A stretch of 64,000 bases of DNA from Flavobacterium sufflavum (GCF_004016525.1 NZ_SACJ01000002.1:496001-560000); one strand, 5' to 3'; positions 8,016 to 15,912 are shown, numbered from the stretch's first letter. The notes: generated from the letters alone by a model not told the origin. A program made the numbers and translations.

Positions 8016-8888
8016 TTATGCATTTGCAGTAGCTGCTTCTTTATTGATTTTTCCAATTAATCCAGCCAATACTTTTCCTGGACCTACTTCGGTAAATAAA
8101 GTAGCACCGTCAGCAATCATTTGTTGTACTGATTGTGTCCATTTCACAGGAGCTGTTAATTGAATGATTAGATTTTTCTTAATCTCATTTGCATCCGAAA
8201 CCGCACTTGCAGTTACGTTTTGATACACTGGGCAAATAGGAGCAGAGAAAGTAGTTGCTTCGATTGCAGCAGCTAGTTCTTCTCTTGCCGGCTCCATCAT
8301 TGGTGAGTGAAAAGCACCACCAACAGGTAATAATAAAGCACGTTTTGCACCTGCTTCTTTCATTTTTTCGCAAGCTAATTCTACGGCTTTAAATTCTCCT
8401 GAAATTACTAATTGTCCAGGGCAGTTATAGTTGGCAGCCACTACAACTCCGTCGATAGAAGCACAAACTTCTTCCACAATATTATCTGCTAATCCTAAAA
8501 CAGCAGCCATAGTTGAAGGAGTGATTTCGCAGGCTTTTTGCATCGCCAAAGCTCTTTGAGAAACTAATTTTAATCCGTCTTCAAAAGACAAAGCACCATT
8601 GGCAACCAAAGCTGAAAATTCGCCTAAAGAATGTCCCGCTACCATTTCCGGTTTGAAATCTTCTAAAGTTTTAGCTAAGATTACCGAGTGTAAAAATACT
8701 GCCGGTTGCGTAACTTTAGTTTCTTTCAATTCTTCTGCAGTTCCTTCAAACATAATGTCTGTGATGCGGAAACCTAATATTTCGTTTGCTTTTTCAAACA
8801 ATTCTTTTGCTAATGGAGAGTTTTCATATAAGTCTTTGCCCATTCCTGTAAACTGCGCACCCTGACCTGGAAATACGTATGCCTTCAT
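8016..8888 (-). CDS. fabD: Malonyl-CoA:ACP transacylase FabD
   Basis: Transfers malonyl from CoA to acyl carrier protein, supplying the elongation units of type II fatty acid synthesis in the cytoplasm. All family marks are present: FPGQGAQFTGMGKDLY at the start, the nucleophile elbow GHSLGE with Ser87, the substrate-clamping Arg in SQRALAMQ, the catalytic His in GGAFHSPMM (about residue 196), and GPGKVLAGL near the C-terminus. Length (290 aa) is typical. It is monocistronic here, with a TACTTTTG promoter box 61 bp upstream. Confidence 0.97.
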   Translation of the reverse strand: MKAYVFPGQGAQFTGMGKDLYENSPLAKELFEKANEILGFRITDIMFEGTAEELKETKVTQPAVFLHSVILAKTLEDFKPEMVAGHSLGEFSALVANGALSFEDGLKLVSQRALAMQKACEITPSTMAAVLGLADNIVEEVCASIDGVVVAANYNCPGQLVISGEFKAVELACEKMKEAGAKRALLLPVGGAFHSPMMEPAREELAAAIEATTFSAPICPVYQNVTASAVSDANEIKKNLIIQLTAPVKWTQSVQQMIADGATLFTEVGPGKVLAGLIGKINKEAATANA

Positions 8889-8948
8889 ATTTTTTTAATT
8901 TAAAAATTGAAATATTTATAGATTGAAATATTAGATTCAATCGGGATG

Positions 8949-8956
8949 CAAAAGTA
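8949..8956 (-). promoter_or_regulatory. -7 promoter box of fabD
   Basis: Minus-strand TACTTTTG matches TAnnTTTG, 61 bp before the fabD start. Confidence 0.5.
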
Positions 8957-9001
8957 GTATTTTTTTAGGATTTATATGAAAAGATAAAAATGGATAAAAG
9001 A

Positions 9002-9036
9002 AAACCTCCCTGCTTGCTAATGAAGTAGGGAGGTTT
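9002..9036 (-). terminator. Terminator of the yceI-like gene
   Basis: Perfect 10-bp arms AAACCTCCCT and AGGGAGGTTT, followed on the minus strand by a T-rich run. Confidence 0.8.
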
Positions 9037-9069
9037 GTATGTGAAGAAAATCAGTTTTTGTGAGATTCT

Positions 9070-9597
9070 TTATAGTTTTATTAATTGTAATTCGATGTTC
9101 AGTTTTACATCTTCGCCTACTAAAACACCACCAGTTTCTAAAGCCGAGTTCCAGTTCAATCCCCATTCTTTACGGTTTATTTTACCAGAAATATTCAATC
9201 CTGCTTTAGTATTTCCCCAAGGGTCTTTCATTAATCCGCTGAATTCGGTAGGAAGCTTAACCGTTTTTGTTACTCCTCTTAAACTTAAATCGCCTGTTAG
9301 TTCATAATCATCACCATTTTTAGTCAAAGAAGTAGCTTTGAAAGTGAGTTTAGGAAAGTTTTCAGCGTCAAAAAAATCACCACTTTTTAAATGATTGTCC
9401 CTGTCAGTGTTGTTGGTGTTAATCGAATCGATGTTTGCAGAGAATTCGATATTTGCGTTTTCGAAGTTGTCATCTTCGGCTGTGATTGTAGCGTCGTATG
9501 ATTCAAATTTTCCTGAAACATTTGTAAACATCATGTGTTTTACTTTAAATCCAATTTCTGAGTGTGTCGAGTCAATTGCCCATTTTGTAGTTGCCAT
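9070..9597 (-). CDS. YceI family protein (cytoplasmic form)
   Basis: The YceI lipocalin-like barrel binds isoprenoid-type lipids in some homologues. Typical segments are WAIDSTHSEIGFKVKHMMFTNVSG at the N-terminus, FDAENFPKLTFKAT, GDLSLRGVTKTVKLPTEFSG and INRKEWGLNWNS. Length is 175 aa. There is no signal peptide, unlike E. coli YceI, so this member is probably cytoplasmic, as is frequent in Bacteroidetes. Its promoter has an upstream near-palindrome identical over 20 bp to that ahead of the pirin operon, at the same distance from the -7 box, so both are probably activated by the same Crp/Fnr regulator. This suggests a stress- or redox-linked role. Confidence 0.92.
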   Translation of the reverse strand: MATTKWAIDSTHSEIGFKVKHMMFTNVSGKFESYDATITAEDDNFENANIEFSANIDSINTNNTDRDNHLKSGDFFDAENFPKLTFKATSLTKNGDDYELTGDLSLRGVTKTVKLPTEFSGLMKDPWGNTKAGLNISGKINRKEWGLNWNSALETGGVLVGEDVKLNIELQLIKL

Positions 9598-9636
9598 AAT
9601 TTTATTTTTTTAAATTGTTATTTTATTTTGATATGA

Positions 9637-9644
9637 CAAATTTA
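9637..9644 (-). promoter_or_regulatory. -7 promoter box of the yceI-like gene
   Basis: Minus-strand TAAATTTG, 39 bp before the start codon. It lies 22 bp from the upstream Crp/Fnr-type palindrome, and no -33 TTG is needed if that site binds an activator. Confidence 0.65.
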
Positions 9645-9666
9645 TGGCAACAATACAGCTGTGTCA

Positions 9667-9682
9667 CTTAACCTAGATTAAG
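9667..9682. promoter_or_regulatory. Probable Crp/Fnr-type operator ahead of yceI
   Basis: CTTAACCTAGATTAAG is a 16-bp dyad with arms CTTAA/TTAAG and one non-pairing position. It lies within a 20-bp block (9665-9684) identical to one ahead of the pirin operon. The dyad centre is 30.5 bp upstream of the -7 box edge, placing it near -42, the position of a class II CRP-type activator. Binding is inferred, not shown. Confidence 0.65.
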
Positions 9683-9712
9683 AAATAAAAAACGGGATAT
9701 TAACTTTGGAAT

Positions 9713-10435
9713 TTAAGCTATCTCTTCGTATAAAGATAAAATCGGTAAACCAAAATTTTCGGTTGCACTTGGGTTTTGTTTTTTGAGTTTAATCTTTTTT
9801 GGTTTTCTGGTTTCGATTAAAAGATTGATTTTGTTTTTTGTAATAGCTTCTTTTAGCAATGATTCGAAGTTTTCAGGATTTTGGTCACTAAAAATTTTAG
9901 CCTGACTCACGATTCTAAAATTAAAACGATTCGGAATTAATTCCTGTAAATCCTCAATTTGAAGTTTTGATTTTGTTTGTTCCAGATACATTGCTTTGGT
10001 TAAATCGTACTCTTCGAAATTTGGACTTAGATGCAAAATTGGGCATTTGCAATTACTCAGAATTTGGACAAATTGATTGTGGATTCTTTTTTCGGCGTTT
10101 CTGAACGAAGGCGTCAAAATGGTCAATTCAATTTCAAGATGTTCAATTAAATTTCGCATCAATGGTGTCGAAATTCCATATTGATAATGGATTTTTAGAT
10201 TGCAGTTTTGAGAAATAGCAATTAATTCTCTACAATATTCTAATACATTTTTTTGCGAAACGCTCATGTCGCTTTTCATGCTTCTTAGAAATGTAGCCGA
10301 AGAATAAGTGTTTGGAATGTCGTTAACTAATGCTAAAAAGATAGTGCAGTCTTTACCTTGAGATTGCTGGACGGCTACTTTGATAGCATTTATAGTATCT
10401 GATTCTAATGTTGAAGGTATTAATAAGTTTTTCAT
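9713..10435 (-). CDS. Universal stress protein (UspA)-like protein
   Basis: A 240-residue cytoplasmic protein. The first half shows a Usp-like alpha/beta pattern: MKNLLIPSTLESDTINAIKVAVQQSQ, then IFLALVND, a long helix, and a strand LTILTPSFRN followed by QILSNCKCPILHLSPNF. The glycine-rich ATP motif (G-2x-G-9x-G-S/T) of ATP-binding Usp proteins is not evident, so it is probably a non-nucleotide-binding or divergent member. The second half (~100 aa) is a poorly conserved repeat of the fold. It stands alone between yceI and a two-component system on the same strand. Role unknown. Confidence 0.65.
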   Translation of the reverse strand: MKNLLIPSTLESDTINAIKVAVQQSQGKDCTIFLALVNDIPNTYSSATFLRSMKSDMSVSQKNVLEYCRELIAISQNCNLKIHYQYGISTPLMRNLIEHLEIELTILTPSFRNAEKRIHNQFVQILSNCKCPILHLSPNFEEYDLTKAMYLEQTKSKLQIEDLQELIPNRFNFRIVSQAKIFSDQNPENFESLLKEAITKNKINLLIETRKPKKIKLKKQNPSATENFGLPILSLYEEIA

Positions 10436-10509
10436 ATGTATTGTTTTAATTATACATACAAAATAAGGGGTTGAATATTAGAGGGTTCTTGGATTAAAAT
10501 TAGAATTCC

Positions 10510-11898
10510 CTAAGATTTTAGATTAGAATTTTTAATGTTGGTTTTTTCGAAGGTAATATTAACAACCGTTCCTTTTCCAGTTTCCGATTGAATTTGAAGT
10601 TCTCCGCTGTGCATTCGGATAATTTTCATGGCCAATGGCAATCCAAGTCCGTAGCCATTGTATTTAGAAGCGATTTTTCCTCTAAAGAAAGGTTCGTACA
10701 AATACGGAATATCTTCAGGTGGAATTCCAATACCAATATCAGTAATGGCAATTTTAATCTTAGACTTGTCTGCGGTAAGGTTGACAAAAACTTCATCGTT
10801 ATCCGAATATTTTACACCGTTTGAAATAATATTATTCAAAGCCAATTCTAATAATGGTCGGTTGCAGGGAATGGTCAATAGCGATTCGTCTTCCGGAATA
10901 GCATTCAGTTTAATGTTAACCCGATTATTAGGGAAAAGCGTGTCTATCGAAGCTTTTACCTCTAAAAGAATTTCGTCAATTCGGGCAATGTCTAATACTT
11001 GCTTGGTTCCGTCATAGCCGGTTTGGGTCAATTTTAAAAGGCTTTCGGTTAGGTTTCCTAATTTGGAAGCCTGCCTGTTGATGTTTTCTAACGAATGAAT
11101 GTACTCTTCAGTTTCTCTTTCTTTTAAGAGCATAATTTCAGTTTCGGCAATAATGGTCGTAATTGGTGTTTTTAACTCATGCGAAGCATTATTAATAAAA
11201 TTAGCCTGGATTTCGAACGAAGTTTCTAATCGGTCCAGCATGTCGTTGAAGGTTTTGGTAAGATCAGTAATCTCATCTTTTCCATCGGCATCCGCTAATC
11301 GGTTATGAAGATTAGAAGCACTGATTCTATGCACTTCTTTTGTGATTCGGGCGATTGGATCAATTACTGTTCGGGCTAAAAACTTACCAAAAAAGTAAGC
11401 CAGAATGATAAAACCGATACCTCCAAAGATTAAAAGTTGCAAGATATAAATGGTACTCGTATTGCCACGGCGGTCTTTGGCTGTAACAATTACAATGTGT
11501 TTTTGCCCGGCTTCACTAAAAATTTGTCCGTAATAATAGCGGTAATCTTCTTCAATCCAGCCGGAACCTTTTTTCATTACATCGTCATAAAATTCATGAG
11601 GAAGATGTAAATCGGTGTTGTATTCAAAAGAATTGCTGCTGTTTACTTTTAATTCATAATCTTTTTCCTCAATGAGTTCTTCTAAGCCGCCTTTTTTGAA
11701 TTTTTGAAAAGAATCTTTGTTTTCCTGATTTTTTTGGAAATAGGCCGATGAAGCGATTTTGGCCCTATCCTGAAGCCTTTTTATAAAATAATATTCATTG
11801 TTTTGCTTGAACAGAAAAAAAACAGCTATACACAACAGCAAAGTGCTAAAGCACGATAGCGCAATATAAGTAATGGTGATTTTTTTTCTAATTTGCAT
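10510..11898 (-). CDS. Two-component sensor histidine kinase
   Basis: Membrane sensor kinase of 462 aa. Order of parts: TM1 (about residues 8-30), a ~115-residue periplasmic sensor region, TM2 (about 150-172), a HAMP linker, a HisKA dimerisation domain with phospho-accepting His240 in NNASHELKTPITT, and HATPase_c with the N box (LALNNIISNGVKYSDN), G1 box (DIGIGIPPEDIPYLYEPFFRG) and G2 box (YGLGLPLAMKI). It follows its response regulator after 3 nt, so the two are co-transcribed and a pair. The input signal is unknown; the periplasmic domain has no recognised motif and lies next to stress-type genes. Confidence 0.92.
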   Translation of the reverse strand: MQIRKKITITYIALSCFSTLLLCIAVFFLFKQNNEYYFIKRLQDRAKIASSAYFQKNQENKDSFQKFKKGGLEELIEEKDYELKVNSSNSFEYNTDLHLPHEFYDDVMKKGSGWIEEDYRYYYGQIFSEAGQKHIVIVTAKDRRGNTSTIYILQLLIFGGIGFIILAYFFGKFLARTVIDPIARITKEVHRISASNLHNRLADADGKDEITDLTKTFNDMLDRLETSFEIQANFINNASHELKTPITTIIAETEIMLLKERETEEYIHSLENINRQASKLGNLTESLLKLTQTGYDGTKQVLDIARIDEILLEVKASIDTLFPNNRVNIKLNAIPEDESLLTIPCNRPLLELALNNIISNGVKYSDNDEVFVNLTADKSKIKIAITDIGIGIPPEDIPYLYEPFFRGKIASKYNGYGLGLPLAMKIIRMHSGELQIQSETGKGTVVNITFEKTNIKNSNLKS

Positions 11899-11901
11899 GA
11901 A

Positions 11902-12576
11902 TTATGGTTTTATAATGTAGCCTAAGCCTTTGATGGTATGGATTAATTTGTTTTGATAAGGTTTGTCTATTTTGTTTCTCAGATAGTTGATGTAAACATC
12001 AACCACATTAGTATTCATGTCAAAATTAATATCCCAAACATTATCCAATATTTTTTCCCGGGACAAAATAGTTTCGGCATTGTTTGCCAAATAGTATAAT
12101 AATTTGAATTCTTTAGCGGTTAATTGAATCAGCTCTCCATTTCTTTTGACCGATTTTGCTCTTCTGTCAATTTCTAAATCATCAATCTGGATTAAGTCAT
12201 TCGGTCTGTGTTCCTGATTTGATCTTCGGGCTAAGGCTGCTATCCGCGCTTCCAGTTCCGAAAATTTAAAAGGTTTTGCCAGGTAATCATCGGCACCGGC
12301 ATTCAATCCGGTAACAATGTTTTCGGTAGTTCCCAGAGCGGTTAAAAGTAAAATTGGTACAAAGTTTTTAGCGGCTCTTAATCGTCTGCAAATTTCGATT
12401 CCGTTAATATCAGGAAGCATGATGTCTAAAATTACGACATCAAAATTATGGTTCAAAATCATTTCCAGCCCTGTTGTACCGTCAAGGGCTACACTTACCT
12501 CATTATTTTTTTCAGAGAGACCTTTTCGAATAATCGATAAAAGGTTGGGTTCGTCTTCAATAATGAGTAGTTTCAT
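11902..12576 (-). CDS. OmpR/PhoB-family response regulator
   Basis: DNA-binding response regulator, 224 aa. The receiver domain has the acidic pocket (IEDE at residues 6-9), phospho-acceptor Asp51 in VVILDIMLPD, conserved Thr and Lys (LLTALG, DYLAKPF), and a C-terminal winged helix with the LTAKEFKLLYYLANNAETILSRE and VDVYINYLRNKID signatures. It is the first gene of an operon with the histidine kinase. A TATTTTTG box lies 22 bp upstream. Close in type to CusR/ArlR-like flavobacterial regulators, but targets are unknown. Confidence 0.93.
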   Translation of the reverse strand: MKLLIIEDEPNLLSIIRKGLSEKNNEVSVALDGTTGLEMILNHNFDVVILDIMLPDINGIEICRRLRAAKNFVPILLLTALGTTENIVTGLNAGADDYLAKPFKFSELEARIAALARRSNQEHRPNDLIQIDDLEIDRRAKSVKRNGELIQLTAKEFKLLYYLANNAETILSREKILDNVWDINFDMNTNVVDVYINYLRNKIDKPYQNKLIHTIKGLGYIIKP

Positions 12577-12598
12577 AAATGATTTTTTAATTCTACTT

Positions 12599-12606
12599 CA
12601 AAAATA
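12599..12606 (-). promoter_or_regulatory. -7 promoter box of the two-component operon
   Basis: Minus-strand TATTTTTG, 22 bp before the response regulator start codon. Confidence 0.5.
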
Positions 12607-12706
12607 GATATTGTCTTCTTAAAAATTTGCAAAATAATGACTAATCTTATTTTTTTATCAAAATCGTAGCTTTTGTTAAAAAAGGAGATATTGTTTTTAT
12701 AAAAAA

Positions 12707-12735
12707 AGAAAGCGCTACCAGAAGTAACGCTTTCT
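12707..12735 (-). terminator. Terminator of the pirin-FMN reductase operon
   Basis: AGAAAGCGcTAC and GTAaCGCTTTCT form a 12-position stem with one mismatch. On the minus strand it is followed by T-rich sequence. It lies 23 bp after the last gene of the operon. Confidence 0.75.
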
Positions 12736-12758
12736 AAAAATAGGGTTTGAATTATTTT

Positions 12759-13289
12759 TTAAAGTTCGATTGATTGTATGATTTCAAGCAAATCGCCTTT
12801 TAGTTTTTCATTTGTAATCCCTTCTTCGCTGTTGAAATTTTCACCAAAACTTGGCAAAGAAAAACTTCCTTTTACATTAGCACCCTGAAAAGGGAAACGG
12901 TTTTTTGCAATTTCTAAAACGCTAAGTCCTCCTCTTAGGCCTGGAGAAGTAGCGAGGATCAGGGTTTGCTTTTCCTGGAAAAATTTAGGATTCACTCGGG
13001 AAGTCCAGTCAAAAATATTTTTGAAAGCGGTTGAATAAGCGCCATTATGTTCGGCAAGCGAAACAATAACTAAATCGGCAGTTCCTATTTTATTGAAAAA
13101 GTCTTTTGCTAATTCAGGAATACCATTTTGAGATTCTCTGTCCAAAGAAAAAATAGGCATTTCGTAATCGTTTAAGTCTAAAACTTCTACATCAGTGTTT
13201 TCAAATTGTGATGCAGCATAAGTTGCCAGTTGTTTGTTAATTGAATTTGTACTTGAGGAAGCACCAAAGGCGATAATTTTTTTAGTCAT
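12759..13289 (-). CDS. NAD(P)H-dependent FMN reductase-type flavoprotein
   Basis: Flavodoxin-like protein of 176 aa. The phosphate-binding loop is FGASSSTNSINKQLA at the N-terminus, followed by LDLNDYEMPIFSLD. The LVIVSLAEHNGAYSTAFKNIFDWTSR segment is typical of the FMN_red family (ArsH/azoreductase/SsuE-like) and covers FMN and NAD(P)H binding. Such enzymes reduce quinones, azo compounds, chromate or free flavin using NAD(P)H. It is the last gene of the five-gene pirin operon, overlapping the YjdI-like gene by 8 nt. Neighbours with redox roles suggest defence against electrophiles or oxidants, but the substrate is unknown. Confidence 0.88.
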   Translation of the reverse strand: MTKKIIAFGASSSTNSINKQLATYAASQFENTDVEVLDLNDYEMPIFSLDRESQNGIPELAKDFFNKIGTADLVIVSLAEHNGAYSTAFKNIFDWTSRVNPKFFQEKQTLILATSPGLRGGLSVLEIAKNRFPFQGANVKGSFSLPSFGENFNSEEGITNEKLKGDLLEIIQSIEL

Positions 13290-13515
13290 TTTTCTTGTTT
13301 AAAAAGTAGGTTAAAGCTCCCGAAGGACATTTATTTACAGTATCGATAATTTTTTCTGTTGTTGAAGCCTCCGGTCTTATCCAGGGCTTTTCTTTGGGAT
13401 GAAATACATCCGGATTATTGTGGACGCAATTAGCCGAATGGATGCATTTTGCTGATTGCCATACAATGGTAACTTCACCATTAGTATATTCTTTTTTGAT
13501 GTCTTTTGGATTCAT
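13282..13515 (-). CDS. yjdI: YjdI-like divergent 4Fe-4S mono-cluster protein
   Basis: A 77-residue protein with four cysteines in the order CIHSANCVHNNPDVF and, near the end, CPSGALTYF. This is the Fer4_19 pattern of E. coli YjdI, where the first cluster arm is C-x5-C and the last Cys is in a CPSGAL turn. It probably carries one iron-sulfur cluster and serves as an electron carrier or sensor. The neighbouring GNAT protein resembles E. coli YjdJ, so the yjdI-yjdJ association is kept here, with an OsmC gene between them. It starts 2 nt after the OsmC stop and overlaps the FMN reductase gene by 8 nt. Confidence 0.88.
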   Translation of the reverse strand: MNPKDIKKEYTNGEVTIVWQSAKCIHSANCVHNNPDVFHPKEKPWIRPEASTTEKIIDTVNKCPSGALTYFLNKKND

Positions 13516-13517
13516 AA

Positions 13518-13925
13518 TTACAATAGTGTATTAATAGTTACTTTTCCTTTTAAGATTTTAGAAACGGGGCATTTGTCAGCAATTAGTAGTAATCGTTCTT
13601 TTTGTTCTTGAGTAATATCAGTAGAAAAAGAAATTTGTCTTGAAAAAATAGTTTCAAATTCACCGTCTAATTCCTGTGTCGCGTTGAGAGTTATATTGAT
13701 TTCAGGAATATTCCAGCCTTTTCGGTCAATGTACATTCGCAGAGTTGCCAGTGTACATCCTGCTAAAGAAGCAAAGAGGGTTGAAAAAGGATCAGGACCT
13801 ATATCTTTTCCTCCATTGCTTTCGGGTTCATCCATAATCAATTGACCATTACGCCAGGAAATAGTACACAAATATTTTTGCGAACCGATTGTTCCAACAA
13901 TGTCTTTCTCTAGTAAGTTTCCCAT
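13518..13925 (-). CDS. OsmC/Ohr family peroxiredoxin-like protein
   Basis: OsmC-family protein of 135 aa. These dimers reduce organic hydroperoxides with two reactive cysteines. Here the first candidate lies in FASLAGCTLATLRMYIDRKG (Cys57) and the second in LIADKCPVSKILKGK (Cys122), the usual arrangement for the OsmC/YhfA group. The N-terminal strands and GPDPFSTLFASLAGC match the family. It is the third gene of the pirin operon. A role in peroxide detoxification is consistent with the neighbouring flavoprotein and 4Fe-4S protein. Confidence 0.88.
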   Translation of the reverse strand: MGNLLEKDIVGTIGSQKYLCTISWRNGQLIMDEPESNGGKDIGPDPFSTLFASLAGCTLATLRMYIDRKGWNIPEINITLNATQELDGEFETIFSRQISFSTDITQEQKERLLLIADKCPVSKILKGKVTINTLL

Positions 13926-13952
13926 TTTTTTAAATTAATTCTTTAAAGACAA

Positions 13953-14237
13953 TTATAAAACATCCCTAAATTCAGGAGTTTTGTCAAAAACTTTTTTTGC
14001 AAAAGGACACAGAGGGAGAATTGTTATTTCTTTTTCTCTGGCAAATAAAACTGCTTTCTCCACCATTTTCTTTCCAAAGTTTTTACCATTGTGTCCTGGA
14101 TTTACTTCGGTATGATCAATAATGATTTTATGAGGTCCAGCGAAAACAAAGGTCATTCTTGCTTCAATCTTGTCTTCGATTTTGACATAAAAATAACCTT
14201 TTTTTTCGTTGTATTCTAGTCCTATAATTTCGTTCAT
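13953..14237 (-). CDS. YjdJ-like GNAT-family N-acetyltransferase
   Basis: A 94-residue compact GNAT domain (Acetyltransf_CG type). The core is MTFVFAGPHKIIIDHTEVNPGHNGKNFGKKMVEKAVLFAREKEITILPLCPF, with the GxNFGKKMV turn as the acetyl-CoA pyrophosphate loop and the LCPFAKKVFDKTPEF ending typical of YjdJ. The acceptor is unknown. It is the second gene of the pirin operon, 12 nt after pirin and 27 nt before OsmC. Its E. coli homologue is also adjacent to yjdI. Confidence 0.87.
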   Translation of the reverse strand: MNEIIGLEYNEKKGYFYVKIEDKIEARMTFVFAGPHKIIIDHTEVNPGHNGKNFGKKMVEKAVLFAREKEITILPLCPFAKKVFDKTPEFRDVL

Positions 14238-14249
14238 AGACTTTTATTA

Positions 14250-14966
14250 TTAGTATTTCATTGGAATTTCCATTAATAAAAATTTAGCATCAGTCGTTGC
14301 TTTGATATCCAAAGTTTTAAAATCAGTGATTCCATAACCGTCACGGGTTTCTAATTCCTGACCATCAACATTTACAGTTCCTGAAATTACAAAAATATAG
14401 ATTCCGTTTCCTTCTTTTTTAATTTCGTATGTTTTAGCAAAATCTTTGTCAAAGTCAGCTAAATGGAACCAGGCGTCCTGGTGAATCCAAACACCTGCAT
14501 CATCTGGATTTGGAGACAATATTTGAGCAAAATTATTTTTTTGTTCTGCTGTGTCTAAAGTAATTTGTTGGTATCTAGGTGTTACATTTCTGGTTTTAGG
14601 AAACAACCAAATTTGGAACAATTTAGTTCTTTGATCTGCATTTGGGTTAAATTCGCTGTGCTGAATTCCTGTTCCGGCGCTCATAACTTGTACGTCACCT
14701 GTTTTGATGGTAGCGGCATTTCCCATGCTGTCTTTGTGAGCCAAATCGCCTTCCAATGGAATGGTGATGATTTCCATATTATCGTGAGGATGTGTTCCAA
14801 AACCCATTCCAGCTGCAACGGTGTCATCATTCAAAACGCGAAGTGAACCAAACTGTACTCTATCCGGATTGTACCAGCTAGCGAAACTAAAACTGTGATA
14901 AGCGTTTAACCATCCGTGATCTGCGTGTCCTCTTGTATCTGCTTTGTGTAAAACTGTAGTTGCCAT
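14250..14966 (-). CDS. Pirin family protein
   Basis: Bicupin of 238 aa (YhhW-type pirin). Metal-binding residues appear in FGTHPHDNMEIITIPLEGDLAHKDSMG: His58 and His60, with His102 in GIQHSEFN and Glu104. The N-terminus HKADTRGHADHGWLNAYHSFSFASWY is classical. YhhW-like pirins can have quercetin dioxygenase activity, though physiological roles remain unclear. It is the first gene of an operon with GNAT, OsmC, 4Fe-4S and flavin reductase genes. The promoter carries a Crp/Fnr-type dyad, and a Crp/Fnr gene lies immediately upstream. Confidence 0.94.
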   Translation of the reverse strand: MATTVLHKADTRGHADHGWLNAYHSFSFASWYNPDRVQFGSLRVLNDDTVAAGMGFGTHPHDNMEIITIPLEGDLAHKDSMGNAATIKTGDVQVMSAGTGIQHSEFNPNADQRTKLFQIWLFPKTRNVTPRYQQITLDTAEQKNNFAQILSPNPDDAGVWIHQDAWFHLADFDKDFAKTYEIKKEGNGIYIFVISGTVNVDGQELETRDGYGITDFKTLDIKATTDAKFLLMEIPMKY

Positions 14967-14996
14967 GATATTTTTTGTTTATTGATTATTACATTA

Positions 14997-15004
14997 CAAA
15001 TGTA
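14997..15004 (-). promoter_or_regulatory. -7 promoter box of the pirin operon
   Basis: Minus-strand TACATTTG, 30 bp before the pirin start. The gap to the upstream dyad is 22 bp, exactly as at yceI. Confidence 0.65.
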
Positions 15005-15026
15005 CATCCGCCATAAGCGTTTTGCA

Positions 15027-15042
15027 CTTAACCTAGATTAAG
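15027..15042. promoter_or_regulatory. Probable Crp/Fnr-type operator ahead of the pirin operon
   Basis: CTTAACCTAGATTAAG again, within a 20-bp block (15025-15044) identical to the one ahead of yceI. It lies 13 bp after the stop codon of the Crp/Fnr gene and about -42 relative to the predicted start of transcription. Probably bound by the adjacent regulator; this is inference from position and symmetry. Confidence 0.65.
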
Positions 15043-15055
15043 AAGTGACCACGGA

Positions 15056-15631
15056 TCATTTTTTTAGCAATCGGCTTTTCATTTTACTGAAAAATTCAGG
15101 TGTTACACCTATATAAGAAGCAATTTGTTTTTGAGGGATTTTATGGGTAAGATTACCATATCTTTTGTTGAATTTGTCAAAGCGTTCTTCTGCCGATAAA
15201 CTCAAATTATCCATTAGTCGGTCTTGATGGGCTACTAATGAATTTTCAGTAAGGATTCTAAAAAAGCGTTCCAGTTTAGGAATTTCGGTATAAAGTTGTT
15301 CCTGATTTTCTTTGGATAGCAATACTAATTCGGCATCTTCTAATACTTCGATAAACAGATTTCCGGGTTTTTGCGAAATTAAACTGTACATATCGCCCAT
15401 CCACCATCCTTCGCAGGCAAAGCTTAAAACGTGTTCGACAATGTTATCATTGATATTGAAGCTTCTTAAAATACCGGAGTTTACAAAATAAGAGTATTTG
15501 CAAATTTGCCCCGAATTGAGCAGAATACTTTTGGCTTTGTAATGATGAATTTCAGTTTTACTTAAGAAAAGTTCTTTTTCTTCGGCTGTTAGCTGAACGT
15601 GTTTTTCTATATTGGTTAAAATCAGGGACAT
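15056..15631 (-). CDS. Crp/Fnr family transcriptional regulator
   Basis: Regulator of 191 aa: an N-terminal cyclic-nucleotide-binding-like beta-roll (YKAKSILLNSGQICKYSYFVNSGILRSF), a long dimerisation helix, and a C-terminal helix-turn-helix PQKQIASYIGVTPEFFSKMKSRLL. There is no cysteine cluster, so it is not an FNR oxygen sensor. The beta-roll lacks the cAMP phosphate-binding Arg-Ser signature, so its ligand is unknown. It sits directly upstream of the pirin operon on the same strand, and its own stop codon is followed by the palindrome it probably recognises. The same dyad precedes yceI. Confidence 0.9.
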   Translation of the reverse strand: MSLILTNIEKHVQLTAEEKELFLSKTEIHHYKAKSILLNSGQICKYSYFVNSGILRSFNINDNIVEHVLSFACEGWWMGDMYSLISQKPGNLFIEVLEDAELVLLSKENQEQLYTEIPKLERFFRILTENSLVAHQDRLMDNLSLSAEERFDKFNKRYGNLTHKIPQKQIASYIGVTPEFFSKMKSRLLKK

Positions 15632-15912
15632 TATTGTTTTTTAAAAATTGACTCTGCAAGATAGTTATTTTGCTTTGTTTGTTCTTTCGTTAATTTAATA
15701 ATTCTTAAACCAATCGAAACAAATCATAAGGCAAAGTGGGGTTTAGCTTAGGAAGAAAAAATAGCTCAGTTCTAATATTGCGTGTTTTTTATACATTAAT
15801 TAGTTAATATTGCTATATTAGTATTGTGCAGAGTTCTAAATGAGAATTTTGATACAAAACCGGGAGATTTATAGTAAGACAATAATTAAGCGGTCTATAT
15901 AAGCAATTCATA
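15632..15912. other. Divergent intergenic region between Crp/Fnr and ECF sigma genes
   Basis: About 280 bp, AT-rich. It must hold both promoters, but no TAnnTTTG box close to either start is convincing. No RNA gene or hairpin with a T-run was seen. Confidence 0.5.

Noticed and set aside
8185..8373. Small open frame within fabD
   Set aside because: Out-of-frame shadow of fabD with odd Cys/Arg composition.
15056..15631. FNR-type oxygen sensor
   Set aside because: No N-terminal or central cysteine cluster is present in either Crp/Fnr protein in the window.
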